Shown: positions 50,462 through 58,719 of the stretch, in pieces | Numbering within the stretch: position 1 is the stretch's first letter | Layout: each line of letters begins with the position of its first letter | NCBI RefSeq assembly: GCF_020215705.1 | Contig: NZ_JAIWNB010000010.1 | Span: forward strand, 248,001-312,000 | Length of the DNA: 64,000 bases | Reading direction: 5' to 3' | Origin: Nonomuraea aurantiaca | GTDB taxonomy: Bacteria; Actinomycetota; Actinomycetes; Streptosporangiales; Streptosporangiaceae | Program-made: the position numbers and the translations under genes | Notes under the pieces: model-generated | Database searches by the model: none | Told to the model about the DNA's origin: nothing | Seen by the model: only the letters and a program-made list of their open reading frames with translations

Positions 50462-51949
50462 TCACGGGCGGCCGATGGCCGCGCGCAGCGCCGCCCGGTC
50501 GAGCTTGCGCCTGCTGGATCGCGGGAAGTCCGGGAGCACCGCGATCCGGTCGGGCAGCGCGCCCGCGTCGACCAGCGCGGGCAGCCGGGCGCGTACCGCC
50601 GCCTCCTGGAAGCCGTCACCGGGCACCAGCGCGAGTACGACCTCCTCGTCCCCGGTGACCGGATCGGCCAGGCCGACGATGGCCGCGTCGGCCACGCCGG
50701 GCAGCGCGGCGATGGCCGGTTCGTACAGGCTCGGGTAGATGTTGAACCCATCGCGAAGGATCATGTCCTTCTTCCGGCCGAGCAGGACGAGACGGCCCTG
50801 TCCGTCCAGGCGGACCAGGTCACCGGTGGCCACCTCGTCGTGCGGCGGCTCGCCCAGGTAGCCGCGCGCCACGTGCGGGCCGCTGACGACCAGCTCCTGG
50901 TCCTCGGTGAACCGCACGCCGACTCCCGGCAGCGGCGCGCCGAGCAGGTCTCCCTCGGCGCAGGCCAGCTTCTCGGCCGCGCCGGCCAGCGCGATCGGCA
51001 GCGCCTCCGTCATCGCGTAGACGCTCAGCACCTCCGCACCGGGCGCGGCGGCGATCGCCTTCCGCAGTACGGCCGGGGGCGCGGGGGCCGAGCCGAGCAG
51101 CAGGTGACGCAGGCTGTCCGGCAGCCGTTCCACCCGGTCGACGAGCCCGGCCAGCTCGACGGGCACGCAGTACAGGTGGGTCACCCGGCGCTCGAAGATC
51201 AGCTTGGCCGGACCGGGCATCGACCAGGTGGCGCCGCCGATGAGGGCGGGCAGGCCGAGCATGAGGCCGTCGGTGTGGACGACGTCGCCGGGCTCGACGG
51301 GGAAGCGGTCCCTGAAGATCTCCAGCCCGGCGGCAAGGGACGCGCGGGTGTGGACGACGGCCCTGGGGTGCGCGGTGGTGCCGGAGGTGAAGATCACCGC
51401 CGCCGGATCGTCCACCTCACCCCGGCTCGCGTCGGTCGTCGGCATCGGGCCGCCCAGGCCGCGTAACCGTACCGCGGCTCTCGGCACGCCGGGCAGCCAC
51501 CGGCCCGTGTAGGCGTGGCGTAGTTCCAGCTCCGGCAGCGGATCGCGGAGGCCGGGCAGGAGCACGCCCCGGCGCCTGGCCAGCGCGCGCAGCGGCGCGA
51601 ACGACGTGACGGCGTACAGCAGCGACCCCGCCACCACCCAGCGCGGCCGGGCCAGCCGGAGCCGCGCGCGCAGGACCTCCGGCGCGAGACCGGGATCGGC
51701 CAGCACCAGCACCCCGCCCGCGGCGACCACGCCCAGCGCCACGGCGATCGCGTCCGGCGAGGGCTCGACGGCGTACAGCACACCGTCCCCGCGCTCAAGG
51801 CCCTCCGCCACCAGCCGGTCGCGGATGCGCAGCGCCCGCTCGCGCAGCCCGCCGAACGTCAGCTCCCGCCCGCGCGCCCCCACGATCGCCGTCGCCCGGG
51901 GCGTACGCTCGCAGGCGGCGAACACCTGAGCCAGCAGATCACTCCGCAT
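50462..51949 (-). CDS. AMP-binding acyl-CoA/acyl-AMP ligase family enzyme
   Basis: A 495-aa class I adenylate-forming enzyme. The P-loop is VIFTSGTTAHPRAVVHT near residue 183, motif A5 is SVYAMTEALPIAL near 300, and GDLVRLDGQGRLVLLGRKKDMILRDGFNIYP near 380-410 has the ATP-binding Asp and hinge. The C-terminal lysine lies in SSRRKLDRAALRAA near 483. It activates a carboxylic acid as an acyl-adenylate. The acceptor (CoA, amine or carrier) is unknown and no carrier protein gene is adjacent. The ATG at 51949 has GGGGAG 4 nt upstream. It is last in an operon with ATP-grasp and GNAT genes. Confidence 0.88.
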   Translation of the reverse strand: MRSDLLAQVFAACERTPRATAIVGARGRELTFGGLRERALRIRDRLVAEGLERGDGVLYAVEPSPDAIAVALGVVAAGGVLVLADPGLAPEVLRARLRLARPRWVVAGSLLYAVTSFAPLRALARRRGVLLPGLRDPLPELELRHAYTGRWLPGVPRAAVRLRGLGGPMPTTDASRGEVDDPAAVIFTSGTTAHPRAVVHTRASLAAGLEIFRDRFPVEPGDVVHTDGLMLGLPALIGGATWSMPGPAKLIFERRVTHLYCVPVELAGLVDRVERLPDSLRHLLLGSAPAPPAVLRKAIAAAPGAEVLSVYAMTEALPIALAGAAEKLACAEGDLLGAPLPGVGVRFTEDQELVVSGPHVARGYLGEPPHDEVATGDLVRLDGQGRLVLLGRKKDMILRDGFNIYPSLYEPAIAALPGVADAAIVGLADPVTGDEEVVLALVPGDGFQEAAVRARLPALVDAGALPDRIAVLPDFPRSSRRKLDRAALRAAIGRP

Positions 51950-51976
51950 GCCACTCCCCAAAAGCCCTCAAAGCCC

Positions 51977-53080
51977 TCAAAGCTCGTAACGCCGCATGAT
52001 CGGCACCGCGATCCGGTCGAGCAGCCAGGCCAGCATCACCCAGCCCGTACGCCGCCGCCACGGCAGATGCCCGACATACACCGCCCGATACTCGATCTCC
52101 GGCACCGCCCCACGCAGCCGCTTGAACTCCCCCGCACCCGCACTGTCGTTGACCGCCAGCCCCTCGTCCACAGCGATCTGATAGACCAGCGCGCTCAACA
52201 TCCGGTAGAGCCCGATCCCCTGCGGCAGCGCGGTGTCGTAGCCGAAGATCGGCGTGGTCAGCGTCCCGTCGCGGTGGAAGTAACCGAGCACCCCGTCGAT
52301 CCGCCCATCCCTGGCCAGCGCCCAGTAGGTGATCGTCCCCGCCCGCATGGTCTCGCGGATGAACCGCTCGGTGAACTGCGGATTGTTCCGTGAGTACTTA
52401 TCCAGATAAAGCAGGTCATAAAGCTCGACCACCCGAGCCGCGTCACCCTCGCCCGGCCGCACCACCTCATACCCCCTGCGCCCGACCAGCCGCAGATCGC
52501 GCCGCCACCGCTTGCGATACCGGGCCTCCTGCTCCCCCGGCCGCACCAGATAGACCCGCCGCCCCGGCACCATCACACAGCCGTCGATCCGCCGGTTCAC
52601 CGAGCAGAACGCGACGGCGTGCCCGGGGAACCGCTCCCGCAGCAAGCGGATGGCGGCCTGCTCATGGGCGGGCTCGATGGCCGGATAGAGGTTCGTGGAC
52701 AGCAGCCAGTTGTTGACCAGCACCACCCGGTCCAGCTCCGACCACCGGCACAGCGCGCCCAGCGCGGACAGCGCCGCCGCCAGCACCGCGCGGAGCACCC
52801 CGCTGCCGAGCACGCGCAGCTCTTCACCGGCATAGGTCACGTAGTGCGTGTACGGCGAGCACACCCACGCGTTCCCCTGTTCACCGTCATTGACCGACAC
52901 CGGCAGCACCACGCGCCCGTCCACGAGCAGCACCCCGTAGGCCGTGGTCACATTGCCGACGAACGCCTCGGTCCCGTCCTCGATGAGCGGGATCAGGTAG
53001 TCACGCGCGTACGCGCCGTCCTCGGTGTCGGGCCAGGGCAACGCGCCCAGGGTGTCCTTCGTGTACAGCTCGGCCTTCAC
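51977..53080 (-). CDS. GNAT-family acyl/aminoacyl transferase (CelD/BioF-like, double GNAT)
   Basis: A 367-aa protein with a C-terminal GNAT fold. The segment from about residue 200 (YEVVRPGEGDAARVVELYDLLYLDKYSRNNPQFTERFIRETMRAGTITYWALARDGRIDGVLGYFHRDGTLTTPIFGYD...) resembles the GNAT/CelD-like transferases that move acyl or aminoacyl groups. The N-terminal 190 residues look like a second, degenerate GNAT-like half. No membrane segment is present, but the C-terminus has a hydrophobic helix (GWVMLAWLLDRIAVPIM). The GTG at 53080 overlaps the ATP-grasp stop (GTGA). With ATP-grasp and AMP-ligase neighbours it likely takes part in building an amide-type small molecule or modified lipid; this is inference. 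Confidence 0.75.
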   Translation of the reverse strand: MKAELYTKDTLGALPWPDTEDGAYARDYLIPLIEDGTEAFVGNVTTAYGVLLVDGRVVLPVSVNDGEQGNAWVCSPYTHYVTYAGEELRVLGSGVLRAVLAAALSALGALCRWSELDRVVLVNNWLLSTNLYPAIEPAHEQAAIRLLRERFPGHAVAFCSVNRRIDGCVMVPGRRVYLVRPGEQEARYRKRWRRDLRLVGRRGYEVVRPGEGDAARVVELYDLLYLDKYSRNNPQFTERFIRETMRAGTITYWALARDGRIDGVLGYFHRDGTLTTPIFGYDTALPQGIGLYRMLSALVYQIAVDEGLAVNDSAGAGEFKRLRGAVPEIEYRAVYVGHLPWRRRTGWVMLAWLLDRIAVPIMRRYEL

Positions 53081-54186
53081 CGGCCGTCCCACTCGATGTC
53101 GTACGTCGAGCACTCGATCAGCGACCGCCGCGTCCACAACGAGCGGATCCAGTTCTCCCCCAGGACCTCGAACTGCGCCAGGAACGGCCCCCGGTCCCCC
53201 TTCACCGCGATCACGTCCTCAGCGGCCGACACCACGCTCGCCCACCGGTGCAACTCCGGCCAGGACCGTACTCCCGCCAGGCCGAAGCCCAGCATCGCCA
53301 GCCCGATCATCGCCCGCGCGCCCGGCGCGGGCCGCAGCGGCCGCTCGGGTACGTCACCGAGCAGCACCCCGGCCAGCTTGTCGCCCAGCAGATGGACCCC
53401 GCTGGTGGCCCGCGGGTTGCACTCCAGCGGCAACACCCGGTCGCCCACCATGAAGTCGAAGGCGATCTGCCCGCTGAACCCGCCCCGCGCCACGAACTCC
53501 GTCACCCACGCGTCCACCTCGGCCTGCTCCACCGGCTCGAAACTCACGCAAGCCCCAGAAGCCGTGAACTCCACCGCGTAGGCGGCATGAGCCACCAATC
53601 GCCCCTTCACGGCCACGGAGTAGGTGCAGATCTGCTGCCCGCCGAGCAACTCCTGAGCCACCCAGGGCCCCTCACCCGGCCTTAACCCAATATTTCCGCG
53701 AACAACCCGCACCTTCGTACCAAAGCGCGAAAAAACCGGCTTCAGGATGAACGGGCGCCGGATCCCGGCCAGGTCAGCCTGCGACGTCACCAGCACCGTC
53801 TCGGGCACGGGCAGCCCGAACCCCTTCGCCAGCTGGACGAACTCCCACTTGCTGTGCAACGCCCGCAGCGTCCCGAGCGGCTCGGCCAGCACCTCGCAGG
53901 GCAGCCGCTTCCGCCCCCGCGCCACCCAGAAGATCTCCTCGCAGGTGGGCACGACCAGCCGCACGCCCTCCAGCTTGACGATGTCGGCCAGCGCGTCGGC
54001 GAACGCCTCGGGGGCCCGGTTGGGCGGCGGCACCCGATGGCTCACCGCCACGGCCGAGGACCGCGCGCAGAGCTGCGCCCGCGAGCTCTCGGCCACCACG
54101 ACCCGCGCACCCGACCTGGCGAACTTCCTGGCCAGGTCCAGCGCCACGGGCGCCCGCCCACCGGTGATCAGCACAGTCACGCTCAC
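53077..54186 (-). CDS. ATP-grasp ligase
   Basis: A 369-aa ATP-grasp enzyme of the carbamoyl-phosphate-synthase-like type. The N-terminal Rossmann-like domain is VTVLITGGRAPVALDLARKFARSGARVVVAESS. The central ATP-grasp core contains FILKPVFSRFGTKVRVV, WVAQELLGGQQICTYSVAV and the metal site QIAFDFMVGDRVLPLECNPRATSGVH with E and N ligands. It would join a carboxylate, via acyl phosphate, to an amine or similar nucleophile. The GTG at 54186 was preferred. TATCCT 7 nt upstream suggests a leaderless message. First gene of an ATP-grasp/GNAT/AMP-ligase operon. Confidence 0.85.
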   Translation of the reverse strand: MSVTVLITGGRAPVALDLARKFARSGARVVVAESSRAQLCARSSAVAVSHRVPPPNRAPEAFADALADIVKLEGVRLVVPTCEEIFWVARGRKRLPCEVLAEPLGTLRALHSKWEFVQLAKGFGLPVPETVLVTSQADLAGIRRPFILKPVFSRFGTKVRVVRGNIGLRPGEGPWVAQELLGGQQICTYSVAVKGRLVAHAAYAVEFTASGACVSFEPVEQAEVDAWVTEFVARGGFSGQIAFDFMVGDRVLPLECNPRATSGVHLLGDKLAGVLLGDVPERPLRPAPGARAMIGLAMLGFGLAGVRSWPELHRWASVVSAAEDVIAVKGDRGPFLAQFEVLGENWIRSLWTRRSLIECSTYDIEWDGR

Positions 54187-54243
54187 CAGCCGCAGGATAC
54201 GCGTGAGGGGCACGGCGCCGCCGTGCCCCTCACCGGAAAAGCC

Positions 54244-55590
54244 TCAGACGCAGGCGACCCGGACCACGTCGGCCAGCCGGCCGGCGACCTCGGAGGCCTG
54301 CTCCTCGGACGAGGCCTCGACCATCACGCGGATCATCGGCTCGGTGCCGCTGGGCCTGATCAGCACCCGGCCCGTCTCACCCAGCTCCTTCTCCGCCAGC
54401 GCCACGGCCTCGGTGAGCTCGGGCACCGACGCCTTGCCCCGGTCCACGTCCTTGACGTTGATCAGGATCTGCGGCAGCGGCGTCATCACCGCGGCCAGCT
54501 CGCGCAGCGACTTGCCCGACCTGGCCACGACCGAGAGCAGGTGCAGCGAGGTGAGCAGGCCGTCTCCGGTGGTGGCGTGGTCGAGCATGATGACGTGACC
54601 CGACTGCTCACCGCCCAGGTTGTAGCCGTCGGACTTCATGCGCTCCAGCACGTAGCGGTCGCCCACCGCGGTCTCCACGACGTGGATGCCCGCGTCGCGC
54701 ATGGCCAGCTTGAAGCCCAGGTTGGACATCACGGTCGCGACCACGGTGTCCTTGGCCAGCGTGCCCTCGGCGTGCATCTCGGCCGCGAGGATCGCCATGA
54801 TCTGGTCGCCGTCGATGATCGCGCCGGTGTGGTCGACCGCCAGGCAGCGGTCGGCGTCGCCGTCGTAGGCGATGCCGAGGTCGGCGCCGCGCGAGACGAC
54901 GACCTGCTGCAGCTTGGGCAGATGGGTGGAGCCGTAGCCGGCGTTGATGTTGAGACCGTCGGGCCGCGCGCCGATGGCCTCCACCCTGGCTCCGGACCGC
55001 ACCAGCGCCTCGGGCGCGACCATGTGGGCGGCGCCGTGGGCGCAGTCGACGACGATGTCGAGGCCGTCGAGCCGGCCACTGACCGTGGTCAGCACATGGG
55101 AGATGTAACGGTCGGCCTCACCGTAGGCGTCACGAACCCGGCCGACGGCGGAGCCGACGGGAAAGGTCCAGTCCTCGCCGAGCCGCCGCTCGATCTCGTC
55201 CTCGACCGCGTCGGACAGCTTGAAGCCGCCCCGGGCCAGGAACTTGATGCCGTTGTCCGGCGCCGCGTTGTGCGAGGCCGACAGCATGACGCCGATGTCG
55301 GCGCCGAGCGCCGCGGTGAGGTAGGCGACGGCCGGGGTGGGCAGCACGCCGAGGCGCAGCACATCCACTCCGGACGACGCAAGGCCGGCGACCACTGCGG
55401 CCTCGAGGAACTCCCCCGAGGCACGTGGGTCCCGGCCTACGACGGCCACAGGACGACGTCCTGTGGCCGTGAACGCGCCCGCATCGCCGAGGACGTGAGC
55501 CGCCGCGACCGAGAGGTCCATGGCGAGCTCCGCCGTGAGGTCGCGACCAGCGACCCCACGAACCCCGTCGGTGCCGAAAAGACGCGCCAA
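54244..55590 (-). CDS. glmM: Phosphoglucosamine mutase
   Basis: A 448-aa alpha-D-phosphohexomutase that converts glucosamine-6-P to glucosamine-1-P for UDP-GlcNAc and peptidoglycan synthesis. It has RLFGTDGVRG at the N-terminus, the phosphoserine loop VMLSASHNAAPDNGIKF (active S106; the usual Pro after HN is Ala), the metal loop DGDADRCLAVD near 240, the sugar loop GGEQSGHV near 325 and the phosphate loop RPSGTEPMIRVMVE. The TTG at 55590 lies 1 nt after the rpsI stop and begins the canonical N-terminus. An upstream frame to 55668 is antisense-unrelated sequence within rpsI. It is co-transcribed with rplM-rpsI. Confidence 0.95.
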   Translation of the reverse strand: MARLFGTDGVRGVAGRDLTAELAMDLSVAAAHVLGDAGAFTATGRRPVAVVGRDPRASGEFLEAAVVAGLASSGVDVLRLGVLPTPAVAYLTAALGADIGVMLSASHNAAPDNGIKFLARGGFKLSDAVEDEIERRLGEDWTFPVGSAVGRVRDAYGEADRYISHVLTTVSGRLDGLDIVVDCAHGAAHMVAPEALVRSGARVEAIGARPDGLNINAGYGSTHLPKLQQVVVSRGADLGIAYDGDADRCLAVDHTGAIIDGDQIMAILAAEMHAEGTLAKDTVVATVMSNLGFKLAMRDAGIHVVETAVGDRYVLERMKSDGYNLGGEQSGHVIMLDHATTGDGLLTSLHLLSVVARSGKSLRELAAVMTPLPQILINVKDVDRGKASVPELTEAVALAEKELGETGRVLIRPSGTEPMIRVMVEASSEEQASEVAGRLADVVRVACV

Positions 55591-55591
55591 T

Positions 55592-56113
55592 TTAGCGCTT
55601 GCTGTACTGCGGAGCCTTACGGGCCTTCTTGAGGCCGTACTTCTTCCGCTCCGTGGCGCGCGCGTCACGGGTGAGGAAGCCGGCCTTCTTCAGAGGCGCT
55701 CGGTTGGTCTCGACATCAAGGGCCGTCAGCGCACGGGACAGGCCCATGCGCAGCGCGCCGGCCTGGCCGGTCACGCCGCCACCGTCGATGCGCGCGATGA
55801 CGTCGAACGCCTCTTCGGCGCCGAGCACCACGAAGGGCTCGTTGACGATCTGCTGGTGGACCTTGTTGGGGAAGTAGACGTCCAGCGAACGACCGTTGAT
55901 CGTCCACTTGCCGGTGCCGGGGACGATGCGCACGCGGGCGATCGCCTCCTTACGGCGGCCGGTGCCGTACGAGTTGCCCGTGGTGACGGGCTTGCGCACG
56001 GGAGCGTCAGCGCTGGCGGTGGACTCGGTGGTGTACTCGGAAGGGAACTCCTCGCCGGAGAAGCCTTCCACCTCGGCCTCGACGGCCGTCTCGACACCGG
56101 TGGGCTCAGCCAC
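55592..56113 (-). CDS. rpsI: 30S ribosomal protein S9
   Basis: A 173-aa S9. The conserved domain begins at about residue 48 (SYGTGRRKEAIARVRIVPGTGKWTINGRSL) and ends with the invariant GLKKARKAPQYSKR tail that reaches the P-site tRNA. The first 45 residues are an acidic, Ala/Glu/Ser-rich extension common in actinobacteria. It lies 26 bp after rplM and 1 nt before glmM in one operon. Confidence 0.97.
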   Translation of the reverse strand: MAEPTGVETAVEAEVEGFSGEEFPSEYTTESTASADAPVRKPVTTGNSYGTGRRKEAIARVRIVPGTGKWTINGRSLDVYFPNKVHQQIVNEPFVVLGAEEAFDVIARIDGGGVTGQAGALRMGLSRALTALDVETNRAPLKKAGFLTRDARATERKKYGLKKARKAPQYSKR

Positions 56114-56139
56114 GGTTCTCCTCTAAATCTTTCGGACTA

Positions 56140-56583
56140 CTACTGGGCGATCTGGGTGATCTCGAACGGCACCGGCTGCTGGGCCTGGTGCGGGTGCTCG
56201 GACCCCGCGTAGACCTTGAGCTTCTTGGCCATCTTCCGGCCGAGGGAGTTCTTCGGCAGCATGCCCTTGACGGCCTTCTCGACGGCCTTGTCCGGCCGCT
56301 TGTCCATGAGCTCGCCATAACTGACGGAACGCAGACCGCCCGGGTAACCCGAGTGGCGGTAGGCCTTCTTCTGCTCACGCTTGTTGCCGGTGAGCGCGAT
56401 CTTGTCCGCGTTGATGATGACGACGAAGTCGCCGGTGTCGACGTGGTTGGCGAAGATCGGCTTGTGCTTGCCGCGGAGCAGGATCGCGACGTGGCTGGCC
56501 AGCCGGCCCAGCACGACATCGGTCGCGTCGATGACGTACCACTGACGCTGAACGTCGGCGGGCTTCGGTGAGTACGTGCGCAC
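56140..56583 (-). CDS. rplM: 50S ribosomal protein L13
   Basis: A 147-aa L13, an early-assembly large-subunit protein. RQWYVIDATDVVLGRLASHVAILLRGKHK at the N-terminus, HVDTGDFVVIINADKIALTGNK and GGLRSVSYGELMDKRPDKAVEKAVKGMLPKNSLGRKM are characteristic. The GTG at 56583 (VRTYSPKPADVQ) matches the actinobacterial start; longer in-frame codons upstream belong to the leader. First gene of rplM-rpsI-glmM, with a leader of about 180 nt. Confidence 0.97.
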   Translation of the reverse strand: MRTYSPKPADVQRQWYVIDATDVVLGRLASHVAILLRGKHKPIFANHVDTGDFVVIINADKIALTGNKREQKKAYRHSGYPGGLRSVSYGELMDKRPDKAVEKAVKGMLPKNSLGRKMAKKLKVYAGSEHPHQAQQPVPFEITQIAQ

Positions 56584-56762
56584 GGTCGTAGCCTTCTTTA
56601 TGCTCGCGTCTTCGGCGCTGTCGGGAAGCGACAGCTCTAGGGTCGGTCGGTGCGGGCACACGGCAGCCCGGACCTTCCGTCTCCCTGGCCCGATGGGCTG
56701 ATGATGGGAGATGACGCCGGACGCGCCGCGCATCGGTCGCGCTGGACCTATGCACACAACGA
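56584..56762 (-). promoter_or_regulatory. Long structured 5' leader of the rplM operon
   Basis: From the predicted start near 56762 the mRNA has about 179 nt before the GTG. It includes a perfect CTGTCG/CGACAG hairpin with a GGAAG loop (in plus-strand terms, 56618-56634) and further GC stems. Autogenous L13 control by a leader is known in some bacteria; I cannot match a specific consensus here. Confidence 0.45.
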
Positions 56763-56768
56763 TTGATT

Positions 56769-56798
56769 AGGCTACCCGCATTTAAGGGTGCTGGTCAA
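56769..56798 (-). promoter_or_regulatory. Promoter of rplM-rpsI-glmM
   Basis: On the minus strand TTGACC (-35, 56798-56793) and TAGCCT (-10, 56774-56769) have an 18-bp spacer, a good vegetative promoter. Transcription would start near 56762. Confidence 0.75.
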
Positions 56799-56904
56799 AA
56801 GACCGGTAACCTGCGATCAGTCTACCCGACACAGAACGGTTCGATTTCGGTTCCCTGGGATCCCTTCTTTCCCAGGACCAGACATCTCTATCGTTGGGTG
56901 TGGC

Positions 56905-57672
56905 ATGTGGCACACCTCTCTCACCCGGCACACCCAGCGGAGCGCACGGCGCCGGAACCATCTGGGGGTGCTCGCCTGTCTTATGGCGGTTCTGTTCACG
57001 GGTGTGCTGATCGGGCGGTTGACGGACAACGTCGAAGAAACCGGCCACATCTACCTCAACGAGACGGCCCCACCTGCCGCCGCTGCGGCCAAGCCCAAGC
57101 CCAAGGCCACGCCCACGCCCACGCCCAAGAAGGCGCAGCCGTACGCCGGGCGCATCCCCAGGGAGAGCACCGCCGGGGTCCCGCGCGGCAGCGTCAGGGT
57201 TAAGCCCACCAAGAGCCCGGACGGCAACACCGTGCCCGGCTACACCGCGGAGGACCCCACGCGGGTGCTCGGCGAGCAGACCGCCGAGATGTCGCCGGCG
57301 ATGGCGGCCAAGGTCGTCAGCCTCACCAACGCCGCCAGGGTCAAGCGCGGCTGCGGCCGCCTCCGGACCGACGCGAGGCTGACCCGCTCGGCCCGTACGC
57401 ACTCCCTTGAGATGGCGAGCAGCGGCCGTTTCACCCACGACTCCCCTGACGGCTCGTCGCCGTGGGACCGGATGGAGCGCGCCGGATACCGCGCGGGCGC
57501 CGCCGAGAACATCGGCCGCGGCTACACCTCCCCCGAAGAGGCGGTCCGCGGCTGGCTCGACAGCACCGACCACCGCCAGAACATCCTCAACTGCCGCATC
57601 GAGTCCATCGGGGTCGGCGTGGTGGCCGGTCCCGGCGGTCCTTGGTGGACGCAGGACTTCGGTTACTCATGA
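56905..57672 (+). CDS. Membrane-anchored CAP-domain (SCP-like) protein
   Basis: A 255-aa exported protein. A signal anchor HLGVLACLMAVLFTGVLIG sits at residues 19-37. A Lys/Pro/Thr linker (KPKPKATPTPTPKK) and a C-terminal CAP domain from about 135 follow. Conserved CAP residues are visible: LTRSARTHSLEMASSGRFTHDSP with the His, ENIGRGYTSPEEAVRGWLDSTDHRQNILN with the Glu and second His, and VGVVAGPGGPWWTQDFG. Bacterial CAP proteins are extracellular; their activity is usually unknown. The ATG at 56905 precedes the anchor. It lies 24 bp before the next gene of the same type of architecture. Confidence 0.88.
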   Translation: MWHTSLTRHTQRSARRRNHLGVLACLMAVLFTGVLIGRLTDNVEETGHIYLNETAPPAAAAAKPKPKATPTPTPKKAQPYAGRIPRESTAGVPRGSVRVKPTKSPDGNTVPGYTAEDPTRVLGEQTAEMSPAMAAKVVSLTNAARVKRGCGRLRTDARLTRSARTHSLEMASSGRFTHDSPDGSSPWDRMERAGYRAGAAENIGRGYTSPEEAVRGWLDSTDHRQNILNCRIESIGVGVVAGPGGPWWTQDFGYS

Positions 57673-57696
57673 CCACCTTCACGGTAATGTCGCCGC

Positions 57697-58617
57697 ATGG
57701 GTTTTCCCGACGAACGTGACACCAGCACGGAGAGCACCCCCCGCCGTTCTCGCAGGGCCCGTGACACGGCCGAACCCGGCGGCTCCCGCAACCCCTTCGA
57801 ACCGGTCGGGGCTGCCACCCGTCCCAAGGCCAAGGAGCCGGCCGCGGCCCAGCCGCCCACCGAACCGGCGCGCCGCAGCACGACATGGAGCCCCTACGAC
57901 GAGGGCAAACGCTCGCGTGGACCGCTCTGGTTCACGCTCGGCGGCCTCGCGGTGCTCGGCCTGTTCGTCGGGGGCCTCGTGGTGATGTTCAAGTCAGGCG
58001 GCCCCCAGCAGGCCGAGACCCTGGCGGCCCGCCGCACTTCGGCGCCGCTGCCGTCGTCGCCGCCCGGCAAGTACAGCTACGCGGCCGATCGCAAGACCGA
58101 CCCCGACCCGCTCACGGTCAAGGAGCTGTTCCCGGCCAAGAAGATCACCGTCGCCGGCCGCTCGTACACGATGACGGTCACCAGCAAGGTCAAGAAGTGC
58201 TCCGACGGAGCCGTCGGCGACAAGCTGCAGAAGGCCCTCAAGGCCGGCAAGTGTACGCAGATCATCCGCGCGAGCTTCCGCGACAAGGCCGGCAAGCTGA
58301 TGGGCACGGTCGGCGTGGCCAACCTCAAGTCCAGCAAGACCGCGACCAAGGTGCAGTCGGTCGGCAGCAAGACCGACTACGTCAAGCCACTGGCCGGCAA
58401 GGACTCGCTCACCAAGAGCCTCGGCTCCGGCAGCGGCGGCACCCAGATGTGGATGTACGGCCACTACGCCGTCATGATCTGGTTCCAGAACAAGGACGGC
58501 AGCAAGCCTGACAAGAAGGGGCAGAAGAAGCTCTTCCAGGCGGTCGACGACATCACCAAGGCCACCGTCTTCAAGGCCCTTGACTCCCGGACTCTGACCG
58601 GCCATCCGGGCGCCTGA
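57697..58617 (+). CDS. Membrane-anchored protein of unknown function (paralogue of the next gene)
   Basis: A 306-aa protein. Residues 1-75 are a disordered, basic, Pro/Arg/Ala-rich cytoplasmic tail. LWFTLGGLAVLGLFVGGLVVMF (about 77-98) is the single TM. The extracytoplasmic domain (about 130-300) begins VKELFPAKKITVAGRSYTM and contains two conserved cysteines in KCSDGAVGDKLQKALKAGKCTQIIRASF. The same domain, with both cysteines, ends the next protein. No family name is recognised. TAATGT lies 6 nt before the ATG and no SD is visible, so it may be leaderless. Confidence 0.8.
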   Translation: MGFPDERDTSTESTPRRSRRARDTAEPGGSRNPFEPVGAATRPKAKEPAAAQPPTEPARRSTTWSPYDEGKRSRGPLWFTLGGLAVLGLFVGGLVVMFKSGGPQQAETLAARRTSAPLPSSPPGKYSYAADRKTDPDPLTVKELFPAKKITVAGRSYTMTVTSKVKKCSDGAVGDKLQKALKAGKCTQIIRASFRDKAGKLMGTVGVANLKSSKTATKVQSVGSKTDYVKPLAGKDSLTKSLGSGSGGTQMWMYGHYAVMIWFQNKDGSKPDKKGQKKLFQAVDDITKATVFKALDSRTLTGHPGA

Positions 58618-58719
58618 AAGCCTCAAACCTTTTCATACGTACCCAAACGGCATCGATGATCCAGTCGGGAACGCCCATACCGGCATAACGATCTCGCGAC
58701 TCTCGCTAGGCTCCCCCTT

